A stretch of DNA of 64,000 nucleotides. Origin: Amphritea sp. Lineage in GTDB: Bacteria > Pseudomonadota > Gammaproteobacteria > Pseudomonadales > Balneatricaceae. The first letter of the stretch is position 1; each line of letters opens with the position of its first letter. A program made the position numbers and the translations under genes. The notes beneath the pieces were generated by a model. The model saw only the letters and a program-made list of their open reading frames with translations, was not told where the DNA came from and did not search any database. Positions 36,060-44,948 of the stretch are shown piece by piece. The stretch lies in contig NZ_JADGEW010000008.1 in assembly GCF_016744155.1 (NCBI RefSeq), positions 84,991 through 148,990 of the forward strand, given 5' to 3'.

Positions 36060-37363
36060 GTATTCTGCAGAGCACCGCGCTGTCTTTACATCTTGATGTC
36101 AACCGTGGCCCTCGACTGGCGGTGGTACTACTGTTGATAATTATTGCTACTTTTCTATCCGGTTTTTTGGTTTGGGCCAGTGTTGCTTCACTGGATATTA
36201 CCGTTTTTGGTAGTGGTCGAGTGGTGCCTTCGGCTAAGTTACAGGTGGTGCAAAATCTTGAGGGCGGAATAGTTTCAAATATTCATATTCAGCAAGGTGA
36301 ATATGTACAAAAAGATCAGTTATTAATGGAAATTGATAATACAGGGTTTACGGCCAATCTGGAGGAAGTAAGAGCTAACTATCTTGGTGCGCTTGCAGGT
36401 GCTGCCCGGTATTTTGCAGAAGCTGAAGGTCATGAACCTCGGTATCCTACAGAATTAAATGTGCACAAAGAGTTGATCAAACAAGAGGATCAGCTGTTCC
36501 TGGAGAGAACACTGGAACTGCAGGCGGGTCTTGAGGTGCTGAGCCAGCAAGAACAACAGCGTGGGCTGGCCAGAGATGAGATAGAGCAACAGATAAGATC
36601 TAATCGCAGAACATTATCTCTGATTAGAGAAGAGTTGCGATTGAATCGTCCTCTGGTGGAGAAGGGTGCTACCTCACGGGTTGAATATATCCGTTTGCAG
36701 CGAGAAGAATCAACCTTAGTGGGTGAGATTGAGGGGCTTAAGCTGGCGTTTACCCGTACCAGCGCTGAAATGGCTGAAGCGCGTTCCAGAGTGACTCAGA
36801 TGGAGGCTACTTTTCGTTCAGAAGCTCGCTCCCAATATAATGAGCTGCAAACCCGTATTTCTGCAATGAGGGAATCTCTCAAAGGTGAGCAGGACCGTGT
36901 TGAACGGCGTCAGATTAAAGCGCCAGTTTCAGGTATTGTAAATCGCTTGCTGATCAATACTATCGGAGGGGTAAGTCGCCCCGGTGATGATCTGATTGAG
37001 ATAGTGCCTGATGAAGATAACCTGCAGATAGAGATGCGGGTTAAACCCGCAGATATAGGTTTTATAAACCAGGGGCAGCCAGCACTCATTCGCTTTACAG
37101 CTTATGATGCCTCAATATTTGGGCCGTTAAATGGCACTGTATTACAGATAGGTGCCGATACTTTGACAGATGATCGGGGTGAAGTCTTTTATCAGGTGAT
37201 TGTAAAAGGAGAGCGAAGCTTTATGGGGGTTGCTGAAAACCCACTGCCGATTATTCCTGGCATGGTAGCTGAAGTGCATGTAACCACGGGTAAACGAACA
37301 CTCCTTGATTATATTGTTAAGCCAATTAGTAAATTAAAGCAGCAGGCCTTAAGAGAAAGATAA
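36056..37363 (+). CDS. HlyD-family membrane fusion protein (LapC-like)
   Basis: A 435-residue periplasmic adaptor. One inner-membrane helix (about 22-44) is followed by a lipoyl-like half (LQVVQNLEGGIVSNIHIQ, about 62-79), long coiled-coil hairpin helices (about 130-290) and a second lipoyl half with KAPVSGIVNRL. A C-terminal beta-barrel ends in a conserved LLDYIVKPI segment typical of type I secretion adaptors. It is coupled to the ABC gene by an ATGA overlap. No downstream gene is in the same unit within 140 bases. Confidence 0.92.
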   Translation: MSILQSTALSLHLDVNRGPRLAVVLLLIIIATFLSGFLVWASVASLDITVFGSGRVVPSAKLQVVQNLEGGIVSNIHIQQGEYVQKDQLLMEIDNTGFTANLEEVRANYLGALAGAARYFAEAEGHEPRYPTELNVHKELIKQEDQLFLERTLELQAGLEVLSQQEQQRGLARDEIEQQIRSNRRTLSLIREELRLNRPLVEKGATSRVEYIRLQREESTLVGEIEGLKLAFTRTSAEMAEARSRVTQMEATFRSEARSQYNELQTRISAMRESLKGEQDRVERRQIKAPVSGIVNRLLINTIGGVSRPGDDLIEIVPDEDNLQIEMRVKPADIGFINQGQPALIRFTAYDASIFGPLNGTVLQIGADTLTDDRGEVFYQVIVKGERSFMGVAENPLPIIPGMVAEVHVTTGKRTLLDYIVKPISKLKQQALRER

Positions 37364-37509
37364 TAATGTTGCTTGATTAGGATAGGTCGGGTGCAATATG
37401 CGCCTTTGAATATCTCTTTAAATAGTTTAGTTCTGGGTAAAGATTATTTATAGTGAGATAACTGAGAGTGTTATAACCATGGATGTTTTTAGGCCTAATA
37501 GGAGGTTTT

Positions 37510-38358
37510 ATGCCCAGTTGCACGATCAATAACCGGGAGATGCATTATCTGGATCAGGGAAGTGGATTTCCACTTCTGTTGGGTCACAGTTTTCTCTGGG
37601 ACAGCCGAGTTTGGGCACCTCAACTCGAGCTGCTATCGCAACATTTTCGCTGTATCGTTCCCGACTTATGGTCCCATGGCCAGTCCCAGCCAATATCAGA
37701 AGGTGATCTGAGTATTGAGCAGTTAGCTGATGATCACCATCTGTTGATGCAGCAATTGGGAATCGAACGCTATAGCGTATTGGGTATGTCTACTGGCGGG
37801 CTATGGGGCGCTCGATTGGCGTTGAAATATCCTGATGAAGTGGCCAGCCTAACATTGATCGCTAGCTATCTTGGCAGTGAAGCGGCAGAAAACCGGGAAG
37901 ATTATCTTGAACTCTTTCATATTGTTGAACAGTTAGGTGAGCTTCCCTCTGCGGTGGTTGATGCGGTAGTCAGAATCTTCTTTTGTCCTGAAACTCAGGA
38001 GATAAACCCCGCTTTGGCTGAAACTTTTCGGTTTGATCTTATGTTCCTTTCACCGGAACAGATCGCTGGGATCGTCGCCATGGGAAAACAGATCTTTACG
38101 CGTAGCTCAATGATTGATGAGCTTGCAGATATTCAATGCCCAACATTGATTCTGGCAGGGCAGAATGATACTCCTCGTCCTCTGGCTGAGCTGAAACAGA
38201 TGCACAATCTGTTACCGGGAAGTCAGTTTGCAATCATCGAACATGCCGGTCATATGCTAACGATGGAACAACCGGGTGAGGTCAATCAGCTTCTGGCTAA
38301 CTTTCTCGCGTCTATTGATGGTGTGCAATTGGATTCCAGTGAGCTGGTTTTTGTCTGA
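37510..38358 (+). CDS. Alpha/beta hydrolase
   Basis: A 282-residue alpha/beta-fold hydrolase. ATG 37510 is chosen because AGGAGG lies five bases upstream (37500-37505); an earlier in-frame ATG at 37483 has no such site. The oxyanion segment is LLGHSFLWDSRVW, the nucleophile elbow is GMSTGG (Ser near 94), a catalytic Asp is in GQNDTPRP and the catalytic His is in EHAGHML. The substrate is undefined; peroxidase-, esterase- and BioH-like members share this pattern. The stop overlaps the following GIY-YIG start. Confidence 0.83.
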   Translation: MPSCTINNREMHYLDQGSGFPLLLGHSFLWDSRVWAPQLELLSQHFRCIVPDLWSHGQSQPISEGDLSIEQLADDHHLLMQQLGIERYSVLGMSTGGLWGARLALKYPDEVASLTLIASYLGSEAAENREDYLELFHIVEQLGELPSAVVDAVVRIFFCPETQEINPALAETFRFDLMFLSPEQIAGIVAMGKQIFTRSSMIDELADIQCPTLILAGQNDTPRPLAELKQMHNLLPGSQFAIIEHAGHMLTMEQPGEVNQLLANFLASIDGVQLDSSELVFV

Positions 38359-38621
38359 TGTCAGAGGCCTCACCCAGTTGGTATGTATATATATTACGGT
38401 GCGTGGATAGCTCGTTATATACAGGGGTCACTACCGATACCGAACGCAGGGTCAAAGAACATAATCAAAGTGATCGACTTGGCGCAAAATATACTCGCTA
38501 CAGACGGCCGGTTAGCCTGGTTTATCGAGAACCTTGTAAAAACCGATCGGCGGCCTGCAAGCGGGAAGCTGAGATTAAAAAACTCTCTCGTCAGACTAAG
38601 ATAAAATTGATTGGCACTTAG
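38358..38621 (+). CDS. GIY-YIG domain protein (YhbQ-like)
   Basis: An 87-residue single-domain GIY-YIG protein. The diagnostic parts are WYVYILRC (about 8-15), LYTGVTTDTERR (about 20-31) with the catalytic Arg, an EHN segment and the conserved Glu in KREAEIKKL. Homologues such as YhbQ and UPF0213 proteins bind or cut nucleic acid in repair contexts, without an established role. The start overlaps the hydrolase stop by one base, so they are coupled. Confidence 0.87.
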   Translation: MSEASPSWYVYILRCVDSSLYTGVTTDTERRVKEHNQSDRLGAKYTRYRRPVSLVYREPCKNRSAACKREAEIKKLSRQTKIKLIGT

Positions 38622-38800
38622 GTAGAGTAATGAATCTGTTTATTCGGTATTCACTGTACGTTACTGTTTTCATTCTTAATACTATTCGTCGTTAATTTTC
38701 GGTCGCTCCTACAGCAGGTAGATAATCTACTGACAGAAGTGAGTTCTACTACATATAACATTTGGCCTTCCAGTTGCGCTGTTAATTGACCAGTCAGATT

Positions 38801-38827
38801 AAAAAGAGACCTTAGGGTCTCTTTTTT
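38801..38827. terminator. Bidirectional terminator
   Basis: AAAAAGAGACC pairs with GGTCTCTTTTT, between two converging genes. The hairpin core is identical to the one at 41857-41881. Confidence 0.8.
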
Positions 38828-38854
38828 GTTAATTATATGTTCTTCAAATCATAA

Positions 38855-39349
38855 TTATTTCTGGCTCAGTACCTTATCAATGGCCGCCTGAGCGCAGGCC
38901 TGGTCAAGGTGACCACCTGGCGCACCGCCGACCCCGATACCGCCTATTTTTTGTCCTGCTACTTTAATAGGTAAACCACCACCCAGAATCAGGATATTTG
39001 GATCCATATCCCGTAGGCCTGCGACCTCAGGCATCTTCTTAATAAGATCAGCAAAATCGGCGGTAGGGCGCCCCATGCTAGCAGAGGTATAGGCTTTCTT
39101 TCGGCTACTTTCCAATGTGTGCGGGCCGGCGTTGTCTGCGCGGATCTGCACTCGGGTTATACCTGATGCGTCTACTACAGAAACACTGACGTTGTAGCCG
39201 TCTGTTGCGCATTGAGTCAGCGCTGCGCTGGCAAGTTTCTGTGCTGTATCAAGGTTAAGGTAGGCCTGCTGAGGGAGTGCTGTCGCCTGAACAGAACCAG
39301 CAAGAGTCATTGCGGCAGCCATTGTGAGAAGTTGCTTAATCATCGTCAT
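38855..39349 (-). CDS. Secreted GlcG/HbpS-family protein
   Basis: A 164-residue protein with an N-terminal signal peptide (TMAAAMTLAGSVQATA). The mature part is a GlcG/HbpS-like (PF03928) domain: VSVSVVDASGITRVQIR, a KKAYTSASMGRPTADF segment and GGGLPIKVAGQKIGGIGVGG split over 120-139. HbpS binds haem in Streptomyces; periplasmic homologues are often next to sensor kinases. The GAGGA site fits the ATG at 39343 better than 39349. It lies opposite a two-component system with a 136-base divergent region, suggesting that it senses for, or is controlled by, that system. Confidence 0.82.
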   Translation of the reverse strand: MTMIKQLLTMAAAMTLAGSVQATALPQQAYLNLDTAQKLASAALTQCATDGYNVSVSVVDASGITRVQIRADNAGPHTLESSRKKAYTSASMGRPTADFADLIKKMPEVAGLRDMDPNILILGGGLPIKVAGQKIGGIGVGGAPGGHLDQACAQAAIDKVLSQK

Positions 39350-39485
39350 GTTCCTCGTTTACTTTCATTTGATGATTGTAGGATAGGCCTTAGCACCTTA
39401 CTCGGCCCTTTCTGCTTCATTACAGTTTTGTAACTTATGCTTTTCGTTGATGCTAAAGCTGAATGACAGTGCTACCGTTTAATAC

Positions 39486-40175
39486 ATGAAATTTTTATTG
39501 ATAGAAGACGACCAAAAAATTGCCGCTTATATTGCTAAGGGCTTTCGCGAATCCGGTGATGTAGTGGATATTCAGTGTGATGGCCGCGATGGTCTGGCAA
39601 TGGCATTAGACGGCGATTATGACCTGCTAATTGTTGATGTGATGTTACCCGGCCGGGATGGTCTGTCTGTTATAGAAGAGATGCGGGCCCGGGGATTGTC
39701 GACACCGGTAATCATTCTGAGTGCCAAGAAGTCGGTTGAAGATCGGGTGCGGGGGTTAGAAACAGGAAGCGATGATTACCTCACCAAACCCTTTTCATTT
39801 ACTGAATTACAAGCTCGGGTGCAGGCTTTATTACGCCGGTCGTTGCAGCATAATAGCGCTGATCCCGGACTGCAGACAGAGTTACGCTTTGCAGATTTGA
39901 TATTAGAGCCTTACCGCAAGACGGTAACCCGCAGTGGTAAGAAGATACGATTGCAGCCCCGTGAATTTCAGCTACTTGAATACATGCTGCAAAACCAGGG
40001 GCGGGTGTTATCTAAAACGCTGGTGCTGGAGCATGTCTGGGAATACAGTTTTGATCCCCAGACCAATGTTGTTGATGTTCTGGTCTGTCGTTTACGCAGT
40101 AAGATTGATAAAGATTTTACACCCAAACTGATTCATACCCTGCGTGGGGTTGGCTATGTTCTCAAAACTGATTAA
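39486..40175 (+). CDS. OmpR-family response regulator
   Basis: A 229-residue regulator. The receiver domain (about 1-115) has acidic residues in LLIEDDQ, the phospho-acceptor Asp in LLIVDVMLPG (about 51) and the Lys in LTKPFSF. The winged-helix DNA-binding domain (about 130-228) has LQPREFQLLEYML and RGVGYVL. It resembles CopR/IrlR metal-response regulators in the receiver-linker layout, though the signal cannot be assigned. The kinase gene starts within its last codons. Confidence 0.9.
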   Translation: MKFLLIEDDQKIAAYIAKGFRESGDVVDIQCDGRDGLAMALDGDYDLLIVDVMLPGRDGLSVIEEMRARGLSTPVIILSAKKSVEDRVRGLETGSDDYLTKPFSFTELQARVQALLRRSLQHNSADPGLQTELRFADLILEPYRKTVTRSGKKIRLQPREFQLLEYMLQNQGRVLSKTLVLEHVWEYSFDPQTNVVDVLVCRLRSKIDKDFTPKLIHTLRGVGYVLKTD

Positions 40176-41568
40176 ATCGCTGCACAGAAATACAGCAGTA
40201 AGACTGAGCCTGCATTTTTCTCTACTGTTCTTGTTAAGCGCGCTGGTGCTGTTTGTCACCGTTGATTATCTGTTAAAAAAGTCTCAGACCGAGAAAGATC
40301 AGCAGCTGATTTCCTCCTTTATCGAGAGCTATCAACGGCTGCATCAACAGGTAGGCTTACATAAGTTAGAGCTGGTCATCGGGCGGGATGCCCCATATTT
40401 TCAGCGTAGCGAGATGCAGGTGATGCTGGAAGATGGCCAGGGAAAGCAGCTGATGCTGGTCCAACCTGAAAGCTGGCATGGCGAGTTACAATTTGTTACT
40501 CCTGTCGACTCATCCGATTGGCAGGCGGGGCAACTACAGGGGAGTGCCATCCGAGTATTGTTCAGGCAGGTTGAACTGAGTGATGGGGTGGTGCTGAGAG
40601 TCGCCAAATCTGTTGTGCCAGGTGAAACTCAGCTGGCCAGTTATCGGCTTCTCGTACTGCAGGTGATGGTACCTTTGTTACTGTTGGGCCTATTACTGAC
40701 AATCTATATGAATTGGCGGGCTTTGCGTCCGGTGAATGACCTTATTGCAACGGTGCGTAGTATTCAGGCTAATCAGTTAAAAGCCCGGGTTGAAGTACGT
40801 AATCCAGAATCAGAGCTGGGTGAACTGGCGGGCATATTCAATGAGATGCTGGAGCAGATTGAACGACTCATTCTGGGCATGCAACAATCATTGGATTCAG
40901 TGGCACATGACCTACGAACACCGCTGTCCAGAATGCGTCTCAGTCTGGAAGCCGCACTGACAAAGCCGGATGAGCAAAGCCTGAAAGAGGCTCTGATGGA
41001 TTGTGGCGAAGAGGGAGCACAGGTCGAAGCGATGCTGCGGGCACTGATGGATCTGTCTGAAGCAGAAAGTGGCATCATGAAGTTGCACCCCGAAACGCTG
41101 AATCTGTCACAGCTTATTAGAGATTGTATAGATCTTTATCATTATGTGGCAGAAGATAAATCTATTGAGGTTTTATTTACTGACGAGCAGGACTGCTTTA
41201 TTACTGCAGATCCTATGCGCTTGCGACAAGTGGTGGCCAATCTGCTGGATAATGCCCTTAAATATACCCCTTCAGGGGGGGCTGTCAGCCTCGGAATTGA
41301 ATCAGTAGATCAAAGGCTAAAGATTACCGTTACAGACACTGGCATAGGTATTGATGAACAGGATCAGCCGCTGGTCTTTGATCGTCTCTACCGTGCTGAT
41401 AGCAGTCGCAGTGAAACCGGTATGGGGTTGGGGCTGAGTATGGTCAGGGCGGTAGTTCAGGCTCATCAGGGAACCATCAGTCTTGAAAGCGCTATTGGTC
41501 AGGGCAGCTGCTTCAGGGTTGAGCTTCCTGAAAATATGTCAGCCGGGGTTTATCCGGCGAGAGCATGA
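40156..41568 (+). CDS. Sensor histidine kinase
   Basis: A 470-residue membrane kinase from ATG 40156 (a GTG at 40144 is also in frame). Two membrane helices (about 16-38 and 162-185) bracket a periplasmic sensor region. HAMP follows (about 186-240). The dimerisation/phospho-acceptor domain has SVAHDLRTPLSRMR, and the ATPase domain has LLDNALKYTPSGG, DTGIGI and GLGLSMV. It overlaps the regulator gene by 20 bases. The adjacent secreted HbpS-like protein suggests a haem or redox cue, which is inference from neighbourhood. Confidence 0.92.
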   Translation: MFSKLIKSLHRNTAVRLSLHFSLLFLLSALVLFVTVDYLLKKSQTEKDQQLISSFIESYQRLHQQVGLHKLELVIGRDAPYFQRSEMQVMLEDGQGKQLMLVQPESWHGELQFVTPVDSSDWQAGQLQGSAIRVLFRQVELSDGVVLRVAKSVVPGETQLASYRLLVLQVMVPLLLLGLLLTIYMNWRALRPVNDLIATVRSIQANQLKARVEVRNPESELGELAGIFNEMLEQIERLILGMQQSLDSVAHDLRTPLSRMRLSLEAALTKPDEQSLKEALMDCGEEGAQVEAMLRALMDLSEAESGIMKLHPETLNLSQLIRDCIDLYHYVAEDKSIEVLFTDEQDCFITADPMRLRQVVANLLDNALKYTPSGGAVSLGIESVDQRLKITVTDTGIGIDEQDQPLVFDRLYRADSSRSETGMGLGLSMVRAVVQAHQGTISLESAIGQGSCFRVELPENMSAGVYPARA

Positions 41569-41621
41569 GCCGCTGTTTAAAGTTTTTGTTAGGGTAAAAA
41601 CAGCAGAAATGACCAATATCA

Positions 41622-41648
41622 ATTAACCAACCGTTCTTGTTGGTTAAT
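41622..41648. promoter_or_regulatory. Perfect 10-bp inverted repeat
   Basis: ATTAACCAAC and GTTGGTTAAT are separated by seven bases, 45 bases upstream of the Cys-rich small gene. No U-tract follows, so it looks more like an operator or leader hairpin than a terminator. Confidence 0.45.
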
Positions 41649-41693
41649 ATGAGCTTATTGTCTAAACAGTGATTTTAAAAGTCAGAGGTATTT

Positions 41694-41831
41694 ATGAGCT
41701 CATGTTGTGGAGTTTGCGGCGGTCAGGACGCTGAAGAAGTAAAGAAGCAGGAAGAAAAGCAAGAGCAGCAAAAGCAGGCTAAATCGACTAAGGGCCAGGT
41801 CCAACAACAGGAAGCTGTTGAGCAAGAATAA
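41694..41831 (+). CDS. Small Cys-headed, Gln/Lys/Glu-rich protein
   Basis: A 45-codon gene: ATG 41694, TAA 41829-41831. The product begins MSSCCGVCGGQDAEE and continues as a strongly helical Lys/Gln/Glu tail. The N-terminal CC-x2-C pattern could bind a metal or Fe-S or be modified. An AGAGG site lies six bases upstream, and a terminator follows 25 bases after the stop, so it forms a small transcription unit of its own between the kinase and pyrC. I know similar short CCGxCG-type hypotheticals from marine gammaproteobacteria, with no assigned role. Confidence 0.6.
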   Translation: MSSCCGVCGGQDAEEVKKQEEKQEQQKQAKSTKGQVQQQEAVEQE

Positions 41832-41856
41832 TCATAGTGACTGTTTGCTATAAGAG

Positions 41857-41881
41857 AAAGAGACCTTAGGGTCTCTTTTTT
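41857..41881. terminator. Terminator before pyrC
   Basis: AAAGAGACC pairs with GGTCTCTTT around TTAG, followed by TTT on the rightward strand. The core matches the 38801 hairpin. Confidence 0.75.
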
Positions 41882-41998
41882 CACTTCTACTCCTTGAGTT
41901 TCTACCCCACCCAAAACAGTAAGCACCACTATCTGAAATAAGGTTAGCTGCGTTATAATTGACAGATACGCACAATATTCCCTAAGGACGACTTTTCT

Positions 41999-43033
41999 AT
42001 GACCACCCTGACTATCCGTACGCCCGATGACTGGCACCTGCACTTCCGTGATGGCGATATGTTACCGGAAACAGTGGCCGCTACGGCTCGTTGTTTTCAA
42101 CGTGCTATCGTGATGCCGAACCTGGCGCCGCCGGTTGTTAATGGTGCGATGGCGATGGATTATAAAGGGCGAATTCTGGCGGCTCGCCCTGCTGGTAATA
42201 GTTTTGAACCACTGATGACGATCTATCTGACCAATGCGACAACCGGCCAGGATATTATCGATGCCAAAGCGATGGGTGTTGTTGCTGCTAAGCTGTATCC
42301 TGCGGGGGCGACGACTAACTCCGCTGCCGCTGTGACGGATCTGGAGGCGATGTATCCAGCATTCGAGGTGATGGCAGAGCAGGGCATGTTACTGTTGGTA
42401 CATGGTGAAGTGACCGACAATCACATTGATATCTTTGATCGTGAAAAAGAGTTTATCGATCAGAAGATGACTCAGATAGTAAACCGCTTTCCACAGTTAA
42501 AAATAGTCTTTGAACATATTACTACCGCTGATGCTGCGCACTTCGTTGAAGCGGCTTCGGATAATGTTGCAGCAACTATTACGCCTCAGCATCTGTTGTT
42601 GAACCGCAATGACCTGCTAGTAGGTGGCGTGCGGCCACATAACTTTTGTCTGCCGGTGCTGAAGCGTAATACTCATCAGGCAGTATTGCGTCAGATGGTG
42701 CAATCCGGTTCGCCAAAGTTCTTCCTCGGTACCGACTCTGCACCCCATGCGAAAGAGGCAAAAGAGAACGCCTGTGGTTGTGCCGGTTGTTACAGTGCCT
42801 GGAGTGCAATTGAACTCTATGCACATGTGTTTGAAGAGCTGGGTGCGCTGGATAAGCTGGAAGGCTTTGCCAGTAATTATGGTGCTGATTTCTATGGCTT
42901 GCCACGTAATGAAGGCAGCATTACCCTAGTACGTGAAGAGTGGACGCTGCCAGAAGAGATCACCCTGCCAGACGGGCGACCTATCGTGCCATTCTTTGCC
43001 GGTCAGAAAGTTAGCTGGAAGCTGCAGGACTGA
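41999..43033 (+). CDS. pyrC: Dihydroorotase
   Basis: A 344-residue class II dihydroorotase of pyrimidine synthesis. The zinc-binding [10 protein letters not shown] (about 11-20) supplies two His, the Lys expected to be carboxylated lies in [12 protein letters not shown] (about 98-109), further His are in LVHGEV and FEHITT, and the catalytic Asp is in GTDSAPHA (about 247-254). Length and start match E. coli PyrC (348). It is monocistronic with a strong terminator after it. Confidence 0.96.
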   Translation: MTTLTIRTPDDWHLHFRDGDMLPETVAATARCFQRAIVMPNLAPPVVNGAMAMDYKGRILAARPAGNSFEPLMTIYLTNATTGQDIIDAKAMGVVAAKLYPAGATTNSAAAVTDLEAMYPAFEVMAEQGMLLLVHGEVTDNHIDIFDREKEFIDQKMTQIVNRFPQLKIVFEHITTADAAHFVEAASDNVAATITPQHLLLNRNDLLVGGVRPHNFCLPVLKRNTHQAVLRQMVQSGSPKFFLGTDSAPHAKEAKENACGCAGCYSAWSAIELYAHVFEELGALDKLEGFASNYGADFYGLPRNEGSITLVREEWTLPEEITLPDGRPIVPFFAGQKVSWKLQD

Positions 43034-43053
43034 TTGTCGTTTGAATGTTATTC

Positions 43054-43079
43054 AAGCCCGGTGATGACCGGGCTTTTTT
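43054..43079 (+). terminator. Terminator after pyrC
   Basis: AAGCCCGG pairs with CCGGGCTT around TGATGA, followed by TTTT. Confidence 0.88.
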
Positions 43080-43109
43080 ATATCTGCATAGCAGTGTTTA
43101 ATAGGGTTT

Positions 43110-44120
43110 ATGAAACAGAAAATATTGATCATCTATGCCGGTGGCACTATCGGTATGCAGGCCTCTGAAAATGGCTATGTTCCGGTAGCGGGTTTCGAGC
43201 AACAGGTGCGGCAACAACTGAGCACAGACAGTGCACGGCAATTGCCGGTGTTCGAGATGCTGGAGCTGGATCAACTGATCGATAGTTCAAACCTGCAGCC
43301 CCGTCACTGGACAGAACTAGCTCGAATAATTGAAGCGTACTGGCAGCAGTACGATGGCTTTGTTCTGCTTCATGGCACCGACACTATGGCGTATACCGCC
43401 TCAATGCTCTCATTTATGCTGCAGGGAATGGATAAACCGGTGATTGTAACCGGGTCACAGATCCCCCTGGCAGAGCTGCGAAATGATGCACTGGACAACC
43501 TGATTACATCGCTGATGTTGGCCGGGGGTTATGATATCCCAGAGGTTTGTATCTGCTTTAATGGTCGCCTGCTGCGGGGTAATCGCGCGAGTAAGCTTAA
43601 AAGTACCAGTCTTGATGCATTCGATTCGCCCAATTACGGGCATCTAGGGCAGGTGGGTATCAACATCGAACTGCATACAGAACGATTGCTTGAATCAAAA
43701 CCCCTACTATTTAATATTCCAGAATTTAATCCCGATGCAGTGGTGGTATTGCCGGTCTATCCGGGGTTGTCTGCCAGAGTCGCTCGTGATCTGCTAAATC
43801 ACAACTCGGTTAAAGGGATCGTATTACATACCTATGGGGCGGGTAACCCACCAGATGCAAACACTGAGCTGATGGTTTTGCTCGAACAGGCTGTTCAACG
43901 GGGTATCACTATCGTTAACGTGACGCAGTGTGTGCAGGGGCAGGTCAGCCAGGGCGCTTACGCTACCGGCGCAACGCTTAACCGCATCGGTGTGATACCA
44001 GGCAGTGATCTGACGCTGGAAGCCGCTTTTGCTAAACTGCATTATCTAATTGCGACTGAACCGCAAGACAAAATGAGCCAATTGATGAGTCAGTCACTCT
44101 GTGGCGAAATGACTGAGTAA
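43110..44120 (+). CDS. ansA: Cytoplasmic L-asparaginase, type I
   Basis: A 336-residue asparaginase without a signal peptide. The first catalytic Thr is in YAGGTIGMQA (about 10-19) and the second with its Asp is in LLHGTDTMAYTASML (about 88-102). A Lys is provided by the later segment with KLKSTSLDAFDSPN. Length equals E. coli AnsA (338). It converts asparagine to aspartate and ammonia. The downstream 71 bases lead into the candidate integron cassette. Confidence 0.92.
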   Translation: MKQKILIIYAGGTIGMQASENGYVPVAGFEQQVRQQLSTDSARQLPVFEMLELDQLIDSSNLQPRHWTELARIIEAYWQQYDGFVLLHGTDTMAYTASMLSFMLQGMDKPVIVTGSQIPLAELRNDALDNLITSLMLAGGYDIPEVCICFNGRLLRGNRASKLKSTSLDAFDSPNYGHLGQVGINIELHTERLLESKPLLFNIPEFNPDAVVVLPVYPGLSARVARDLLNHNSVKGIVLHTYGAGNPPDANTELMVLLEQAVQRGITIVNVTQCVQGQVSQGAYATGATLNRIGVIPGSDLTLEAAFAKLHYLIATEPQDKMSQLMSQSLCGEMTE

Positions 44121-44191
44121 TTGAGATCGGTTTACTTTAGTAAAGCATCTAGGGGACTTGCCATCCCTGCCTCTTATTGCGGCGGAAAATG

Positions 44192-44696
44192 TTAAAATTA
44201 CGCATAGGAGTATCTATATCTTGAAAAAACATATTTTCTATTTATGTGTATTCTTTTTATGCGGGTGTTCTGTTTTGGCTTATACCCCAGTTGTTGCCAC
44301 ATCAGGATTGGGCCTTAACAAAACAGACTTAAGTGAAAGCCAAGAATTCCAAGAGTTTATTAACCAACCATTCCGATTAACCACATTAGGTAACACCCCA
44401 TGGCAACTCAAAAAATTCGGAGGCGGTAGGTATCATATAGAATTAGCAATAAGCCTTAGTAAAAAAGAAGTGATATGTGAGTTGGGTGCTAAAAGTATAG
44501 TTATAGACAAAATCTTCGACGACTCAATAAACGGTGGCATATTTTATAGCGCAAAAGTGACGTGCAATGATCATGTTTATAATGCGCCGCTCAACCGTTG
44601 GTCAGATAGGTTGAGGAATTCCATAGAATTTATTGGTAACAACAGTTAGCAAGTGCTCAAGCAAGGAAGCGCTAATGCGCGCCGCTTAGTATAGCG
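44192..44696 (+). mobile_element. Candidate solitary integron gene cassette
   Basis: The 505-base interval is bounded by GTTAAAAT at 44191 and GTTAAAT at 44696, both of the form GTTRRR, the core recombination motif with cleavage after the G. It holds one AT-rich gene starting 30 bases from the left boundary, with its stop codon inside an attC-like site at the right end. That is standard cassette architecture. No integrase, attI or second attC was seen, so it would be a single cassette inserted at a secondary site behind ansA. Confidence 0.5.
44221..44649 (+). CDS. Predicted lipoprotein, cassette-borne
   Basis: A 142-residue product from TTG 44221, supported by AGGAG ten bases upstream; the frame extends to 44158, but an earlier start would spoil the signal. 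The N-terminus LKKHIFYLCVFFLCGCSVLA ends in a lipobox (LCGC). The mature part is small and beta-rich with one Cys pair (VICELG and VTCNDH). Codon use is AT-rich (many AAA, ATA, TTA) unlike ansA and pyrC beside it. The family is not recognised. Its stop TAG overlaps the start of the attC-like site. Confidence 0.6.
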   Translation: MKKHIFYLCVFFLCGCSVLAYTPVVATSGLGLNKTDLSESQEFQEFINQPFRLTTLGNTPWQLKKFGGGRYHIELAISLSKKEVICELGAKSIVIDKIFDDSINGGIFYSAKVTCNDHVYNAPLNRWSDRLRNSIEFIGNNS

Positions 44697-44702
44697 TTAA
44701 AT
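44644..44702 (+). other. attC-like recombination site
   Basis: A 59-base site: a left AGTTAGC, then TCAAGC, a GC-rich centre with GCGCTAATGCGC, then GCCGCTTA and a right GCGTTAAAT. The outer arms are imperfectly complementary (5 of 7), and AAGC/GCTT form inner arms, in the same order as the well-known 60-base aadA-type attC. The left arm deviates from RYYYAAC by ending AGC. Confidence 0.5.
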
Positions 44703-44948
44703 GTGGGTGTTTCCCCAAAAAATAGACAGTCGATGACTGTGTAGCCTCAGTTAGTTTTTATTCAAATACCACAGAGCTTATCTTGTCGTTTTCAAAAATG
44801 TTTATATGACGGTTTGCACGTTTCAACAATAAAAAGCGAATAACCCGTAGTCACAGTTGACCGCTAATCCCACTTTTTACTGCTGCCCCTAATCTTCTCT
44901 GTACTCATCGATGCCAAATAGTATGTGGATTCAGGTTTTCAGCAGGGT

